19,243 nucleotides of DNA from Desulfobacterales bacterium. GTDB taxonomy: Bacteria; Desulfobacterota; Desulfobulbia; Desulfobulbales; BM004. The position numbers were made by a program, and so were the translations under genes. The notes under the pieces were generated by a model. It ran no database searches, was not told where the DNA came from, and saw only the letters and a list, made by a program, of their open reading frames with translations. The DNA lies in assembly GCA_012974315.1 (NCBI GenBank), contig JAAXQI010000139.1, positions 1-19,243 of the forward strand, given 5' to 3'. Numbering within the stretch: the first letter of the stretch is position 1; the number at the start of each line of letters is the position of its first letter. Shown here piece after piece: positions 15,617 to 19,243 of the stretch.

Positions 15617-17503
15617 ATGGAACAGAACATACTACAGTCAATTAATTCCCCAGAGGATGTTCGGCAGCTTAACCTGAATGAACTTGAACAGCTTGCTGCC
15701 AATATCCGGGAAGAAATAGTTGAAACCGTCTCCAAAACGGGTGGTCATCTTGCACCCAATCTGGGCGTAGTAGAACTAACCCTGGCCTTGCATTATGTCT
15801 TCAACACACCGGCGGACAAACTCATATGGGATGTCGGGCACCAGGCCTATACCCATAAAATCGTCACCGGGCGCAAAGACAAATTTCACACCATACGCCA
15901 ATACAAAGGATTAAGCGGTTTCCCCAAAAGATCAGAAAGTCCTTATGATGCTTTTGACACCGGACATAGTTCCACTTCCATTTCAGCCGGCCTCGGAATT
16001 GCCATCGCAAAGCATCTGAAAAAAAGTAAGAATCGTGTCATCGCTGTAATAGGCGATGGCTCCATGACCGGCGGTATGGCATTCGAAGCCCTTAATCAGG
16101 CTGGACATCTGGATAAAAATCTCATCGTTATTCTCAATGACAATGAAATGTCTATCTCTCCAAATGTAGGTGCACTTTCAAGCTTCCTGAGTAGAAAGAT
16201 GACAAGTAAGCAGGTAGTCAAGGCCAGATCCGAGTTGAAGCATCTTCTCAAGTCATTTTCAAATATCGGAGAGAATATTCTCCAGGTTCTGAAAAAAAGT
16301 GAGGAAAGTTTTAAGAGTTTTTTTACGCCGGGAATGCTTTTTGAAGCTTTAAAATTTGAGTATATCGGTCCCATTCCCGGGCATCAAATTGACAACCTGA
16401 TTGAAACTTTCAAAAATGTCAGGGATTTCAGCCATGGCCCGGTTTTGATCCACGTCATCACCAAAAAAGGCAAAGGATACCAGCCTGCTGAAGAAAACCC
16501 GGGTGACTATCATGGTGTAGGACCATTTAATCTCGAAAACGGCGTCCCTGTTCCTTCTGCAGAAACCGCGATATCTTACACGCGCTGCTTTGGAGACACC
16601 CTGGTTCATCTGGCCGAGAAAAATCCAAAGATCGTTGCCATTACAGCCGCTATGCCCGCTGGTACCGGGCTTATGAATTTTGCTCGCCGCTTTCCCAACC
16701 GTTTTTTTGACGTGGGAATTGCCGAGCAACATGCTGTGACCTTTGCTGCCGGCCTTGCAACAGAAGGCATGCACCCGGTTGTTGCCATTTATTCCACATT
16801 TTTACAACGCGCCCTGGATCAGGTCATCCATGACGTCTGCCTGCAGAATCTACCGGTAACCTTTGCCCTGGACAGGGGCGGCGTTGTTGGTGATGACGGC
16901 CCGACCCACCATGGTGTATTTGACTTAAACTACCTTCGCTTTATACCTAACCTGGTTCTAATGGCCCCTAAGGACGAAAATGAACTGCAGCATATGCTTC
17001 ACACCGCTATTCAACATGATGGCCCTACAGCCGTGCGTTATCCACGTGGTGCCGGTGAAGGAGTCGAGCTCTCTGATAATCTGAGTGAAATCCCAATCGG
17101 CAAAGGCGAATTGTTGCGCGAAGGAAAAGACATCCTCCTGCTGCCCATAGGAAACCGGGTCTATCCAGCCCTGGAAGCAGCTAAAGGACTTGAAAAGGTT
17201 GGCATTGATGCTGCGGTTATAAATCCCCGCTTTATCAAACCACTGGATAATGAACTCATTATCGAGTGGGCTGAAAAAACAGGCAGGGTTGTCACAGTCG
17301 AGGATAATGCCCGCATGGGTGGATTTGGCAGCGCTGTCCTGGAACTTCTCGCCAGCAGCAACCATTCCCATATCAAGGTTACCACTTTAGGCTATGGGGA
17401 TAAATACATGGAACATGCCACCCAGGAAATTCTCTGGCGTAAGGGCAAAATTGACGTCCCTGCCATTATTAATGCAGCCATGGAAATGATGGACGAGTCT
17501 TGA
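15617..17503 (+). CDS. dxs: 1-deoxy-D-xylulose-5-phosphate synthase
   Basis: 628-aa thiamine-diphosphate enzyme that condenses pyruvate with glyceraldehyde 3-phosphate to DXP, the first step of the MEP isoprenoid pathway. Visible: H44 in GGHLAPNLG, WDVGHQAYTHK, thiamine-diphosphate motif GDGSMTGG (146-153) with NDNEMSIS downstream, H299 in DYHGVGPF, E370 in GIAEQHAVTFAAGLA, DRGGVVGDDGPTHHG, and a C-terminal transketolase-like domain. E370 and H299 correspond to catalytic residues of the E. coli enzyme. Length is typical. The ATG at 15617 has no strong Shine-Dalgarno. Third gene of the xseB-ispA-dxs unit. Confidence 0.97.
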   Translation: MEQNILQSINSPEDVRQLNLNELEQLAANIREEIVETVSKTGGHLAPNLGVVELTLALHYVFNTPADKLIWDVGHQAYTHKIVTGRKDKFHTIRQYKGLSGFPKRSESPYDAFDTGHSSTSISAGLGIAIAKHLKKSKNRVIAVIGDGSMTGGMAFEALNQAGHLDKNLIVILNDNEMSISPNVGALSSFLSRKMTSKQVVKARSELKHLLKSFSNIGENILQVLKKSEESFKSFFTPGMLFEALKFEYIGPIPGHQIDNLIETFKNVRDFSHGPVLIHVITKKGKGYQPAEENPGDYHGVGPFNLENGVPVPSAETAISYTRCFGDTLVHLAEKNPKIVAITAAMPAGTGLMNFARRFPNRFFDVGIAEQHAVTFAAGLATEGMHPVVAIYSTFLQRALDQVIHDVCLQNLPVTFALDRGGVVGDDGPTHHGVFDLNYLRFIPNLVLMAPKDENELQHMLHTAIQHDGPTAVRYPRGAGEGVELSDNLSEIPIGKGELLREGKDILLLPIGNRVYPALEAAKGLEKVGIDAAVINPRFIKPLDNELIIEWAEKTGRVVTVEDNARMGGFGSAVLELLASSNHSHIKVTTLGYGDKYMEHATQEILWRKGKIDVPAIINAAMEMMDES

Positions 17504-17653
17504 TTAATATTGACTGCTAACCGTTTTAATTCCCTTGCACCTGTGTTCAGACGTCAAGTCCAGTGATTGCTTGGACAATTATACAGAGCAGCTACTCCGC
17601 AAATATTTCTATTAGCAGCCAATTGCCACCCCCAGATCCGCATTTAATCTGAA

Positions 17654-17855
17654 TTACTTTATTTGTCGGGTAGAGTTGCGTTTATTTTTTTTATAAACAT
17701 CGCAATTTTTGCAGGTATCAAAAACTTTCGGCAGATTATTTTTGTAAATAGCAATTCTCCCAACAGGGTTTTGCAGGGTCACTTCTGGTCGGACATTTTT
17801 CCGGGTTTTCGCATTTCATTATTTCCCAGCAGGAACACTCTTTTTTTTTCATCAT
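17654..17855 (-). pseudogene. Frameshifted two-CW domain small protein
   Basis: Reading the minus strand from ATG 17855 gives 39 codons: a Cys-rich segment with CSCWEIMKC, then EKCPTRSD and PCWE, before a TAA at 17736-17738. If one base is skipped right after the second CWE (the A at 17756), the frame continues as IAIYKNNLPKVFDTCKNCDVYKKN and ends at 17654. The joined 66-residue protein has the order CWE...C...CP...CWE...C-x-x-C-x-VY, which is how I recall the small two-CW domain family found in anaerobes. The most direct reading is a single-base insertion in a once-intact gene; sequencing error or programmed frameshifting are alternatives. A run of nine A lies at codons 3-5. No strong Shine-Dalgarno is seen. 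It follows the thioredoxin-like gene on the same strand by 65 bp. Function unknown; the cysteines suggest metal binding. Confidence 0.75.
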
Positions 17856-17920
17856 ATTTCTAATTTAAAGCCATGGCAGGATTAACATTTTTGAAATATC
17901 AAGTAGCGCTGAATTTTTTC

Positions 17921-18154
17921 TTATCCTTTAATCCAACCCAATATATCATTTTTGTCCGGCACCCTGCCGACACATTTTATCTCTCCATCGATCACGACTG
18001 CCGGGGTGGAAAACACTCCAAGTTTGGCAATCTCCTGAAAGTCTGTGATTTTTTCCACCGAGGCTTCCACTCCCGCCTCCTGAAGTGCTGTTTTAACAAT
18101 TTTTTCAGCCTCTGTGCATTTCGGGCAACCTGGCCCTAAAACTAAAATATTCAT
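17921..18154 (-). CDS. Small thioredoxin-like redox-active disulfide protein
   Basis: Predicted 77-aa cytoplasmic minimal thioredoxin fold. The active site is C10-P-K-C13 in LGPGCPKCTEAE, and the cis-proline is P51 in STPAVVIDG. This is the redox-active disulfide protein 2 type known from archaeal and bacterial minimal thioredoxins, often encoded beside permeases or arsenic genes; no such partner is in the window. ATG at 18154 has GAGGAG 6 nt upstream. It points away from the IS1595-family element, whose left end is 41 bp upstream of the start, so the native promoter may have been replaced or displaced. Confidence 0.88.
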   Translation of the reverse strand: MNILVLGPGCPKCTEAEKIVKTALQEAGVEASVEKITDFQEIAKLGVFSTPAVVIDGEIKCVGRVPDKNDILGWIKG

Positions 18155-18195
18155 AAGTCACTCCTCTGATTTGTATGGGGGTATATAATTAAATT

Positions 18196-18219
18196 ATGTG
18201 GCTATAAACTATTTTCATG
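18196..18219. repeat. IS1595-type left inverted repeat
   Basis: Starts ATGTGGCTATAAAC. It matches the reverse complement of 19151-19174 at 19 of 24 positions, including the outermost eight bases. Confidence 0.8.
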
Positions 18220-18270
18220 TTTGAGTTATTTTATTATAGTGAGATCAACAAATTAAAGGAGGATCTCGCC

Positions 18271-19155
18271 ATGAAAATGCCCCAAGTCAGTTTGCTTGAA
18301 TGGCAAAAGAAATTCGGTACGGAGAAAGCATGTGCTGATGCTATTACCAGATACCGTTGGCCCAATGGTTTTATGTGCCCCAAATGTGGCCATGACACTG
18401 CCTGGTTCACCAAATCGCGTAAGATATATCAATGCACGAAATGTAAATCCCAAACTTCCGTTACTACTGGAACATTGTTCCACTCGACCAACCTGCCTCT
18501 GGTTAAGTGGTTTTGGGCTATTTACCTCATCGCTTCGGATAAAGGAGGGATCTCTGCTTTGAGACTTTCCAAGCAACTTGGAGTCTCCTGGCCGACAGCG
18601 AGGAATATACTTAAAAAAATCAGAACTGCGATGGCGCACCGTGACAGCATATACCGCCTGCAGGATATTATAGAATTTGATGACACCTATGTTGGAGGAA
18701 AGCGTTCCGGAAAACGGGGAAGAGGTGCTGGCGGAAAAAAGTCCGTACTGGTGGCCGTTGAAAAAAGAGGCCCCAAGGCTGGTTATATGGCGATGAAGGC
18801 CGTACCAAATGTTTCTGGCAAAAGCATTAGAAACTTTCTTGATCACCACCTTAAGAGAGGCCAAACGGTTCGTACTGACGCTTTGCCTGCCATGAATTCT
18901 GTCCAGGAAACTCAAAAGCACATGGCCAGAATAACACCACCCGAACAAGCACCTAAGTGGTTGCCCATGGTGCATATTATGATTGGGAACATGAAAAAAT
19001 TTCTTAATGGCACGTATCATGGAGTCTCCGGCAAATATCTTCAAGAATATTTAGATGAATTCTGTTACCGCTTTAACCGAAGATTCTGGGAATGTGAACT
19101 CCCGCTTCGACTATTAAATGCTTGTTTATCTCATGCACCAGTAACGGCAACATGA
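18271..19155 (+). CDS. IS1595-family transposase
   Basis: 294-aa transposase of the IS1595 (ISXO2-like) family. The N-terminal zinc ribbon has C36, C39, C55 and C58 (CPKCGHD, CTKCKS), followed by a helix-turn-helix about 92-118 (GGISALRLSKQLGVSWPTA). The catalytic core has D137 (EFDDTYVGGKR), D203 (VRTDAL), and N240 with K243 (HIMIGNMKKFLNGTYHG), consistent with the DDNK variant described for this family. The C-terminal YLDEFCYRFNRRF is typical. ATG at 18271 has AGGAGG 8 nt upstream; the longer frame from 18217 would start inside the left inverted repeat. The stop codon lies inside the right inverted repeat. Confidence 0.93.
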   Translation: MKMPQVSLLEWQKKFGTEKACADAITRYRWPNGFMCPKCGHDTAWFTKSRKIYQCTKCKSQTSVTTGTLFHSTNLPLVKWFWAIYLIASDKGGISALRLSKQLGVSWPTARNILKKIRTAMAHRDSIYRLQDIIEFDDTYVGGKRSGKRGRGAGGKKSVLVAVEKRGPKAGYMAMKAVPNVSGKSIRNFLDHHLKRGQTVRTDALPAMNSVQETQKHMARITPPEQAPKWLPMVHIMIGNMKKFLNGTYHGVSGKYLQEYLDEFCYRFNRRFWECELPLRLLNACLSHAPVTAT

Positions 19156-19174
19156 GAATTATTAAGAGCCACAT
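19151..19174. repeat. IS1595-type right inverted repeat
   Basis: Reverse complement begins ATGTGGCTCTTAAT. It overlaps the last codons of the transposase (TGA at 19153-19155). The remaining 69 bases to the window end hold no recognisable gene. Confidence 0.8.
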
Positions 19175-19243
19175 TGTTTTTTAATCTGCTCTTGGACTGG
19201 AAGGAAATGATAGAATGATTTGCAATTGCAGAGTGCTGGAAAT

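Larger units (their letters stand above)
18196..19174 (+). mobile_element. Complete IS1595-family insertion sequence
   Basis: A 979-bp element consisting of one transposase gene between 24-bp imperfect inverted repeats (18196-18219 and 19151-19174). No target-site duplication of the expected 8 bp is visible: the 8 bp on the left are ATTAAATT, those on the right TGTTTTTT. The transposase frame is intact, so it may be active, although the missing duplication suggests later rearrangement or that the true ends differ by a few bases. Confidence 0.85.

Noticed and set aside
17663..17863. 66-codon plus-strand frame rich in Phe
   Set aside because: It is the antisense shadow of the frameshifted two-CW gene, whose Cys/Trp pattern on the minus strand is much more specific.

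Overview
The window looks like chromosomal DNA of a Gram-negative anaerobe, most likely a Desulfobacterota (former deltaproteobacterial) lineage. This is an inference from protein character and gene order: a RegB/RegA redox pair, a xerC-hslV-hslU block, an xseB-ispA-dxs block, a two-CW type small protein, and intergenic simple-repeat elements of a kind I associate with deltaproteobacterial genomes. No rRNA or tRNA gene was recognised, so the assignment is not firm.

Layout. (1) 190-2995, minus strand: a redox-sensing module, with a RegB-like membrane histidine kinase, its RegA-like response regulator and, after a 228-bp gap, a NosL-family copper-binding lipoprotein with a duplicated Met/His-rich tail. 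(2) 2996-3352: intergenic DNA with a RegB promoter candidate, a perfect 14-bp inverted repeat and a competing GC-rich hairpin. (3) 3353-7705, plus strand: a C-terminally truncated TIM-barrel (xylose-isomerase-like) gene, then dnaE (replicative DNA polymerase III alpha). (4) 7719-13833, minus strand: in transcription order xerC, hslV, hslU, a double zinc-ribbon protein, an FAD-dependent UDP-galactopyranose-mutase-like oxidoreductase with an extra C-terminal membrane module, and a small two-helix membrane protein homologous to that module. A nested repeat element (8132-8374) lies between the last two genes. (5) 13834-14410: intergenic DNA with an octamer repeat array in inverted arrangement. (6) 14411-17503, plus strand: xseB-ispA-dxs, joining an exonuclease VII subunit to two isoprenoid genes. 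(7) 17654-19174: a two-CW small protein gene broken by a frameshift, a 77-aa thioredoxin-like protein, and a complete IS1595-family insertion sequence with 24-bp terminal inverted repeats.

Most genes are housekeeping: replication (dnaE), chromosome dimer resolution (xerC), protein quality control (hslVU), and isoprenoid precursor and prenyl diphosphate synthesis (dxs supplies the pathway that feeds ispA). The least ordinary points are the oxidoreductase-plus-membrane-module fusion with its free-standing paralogue next door, the frameshifted two-CW gene, the composite intergenic repeats, and the pairing of a quinone/Cys-sensing RegB with a copper lipoprotein. No defence system, CRISPR array or prophage is visible.
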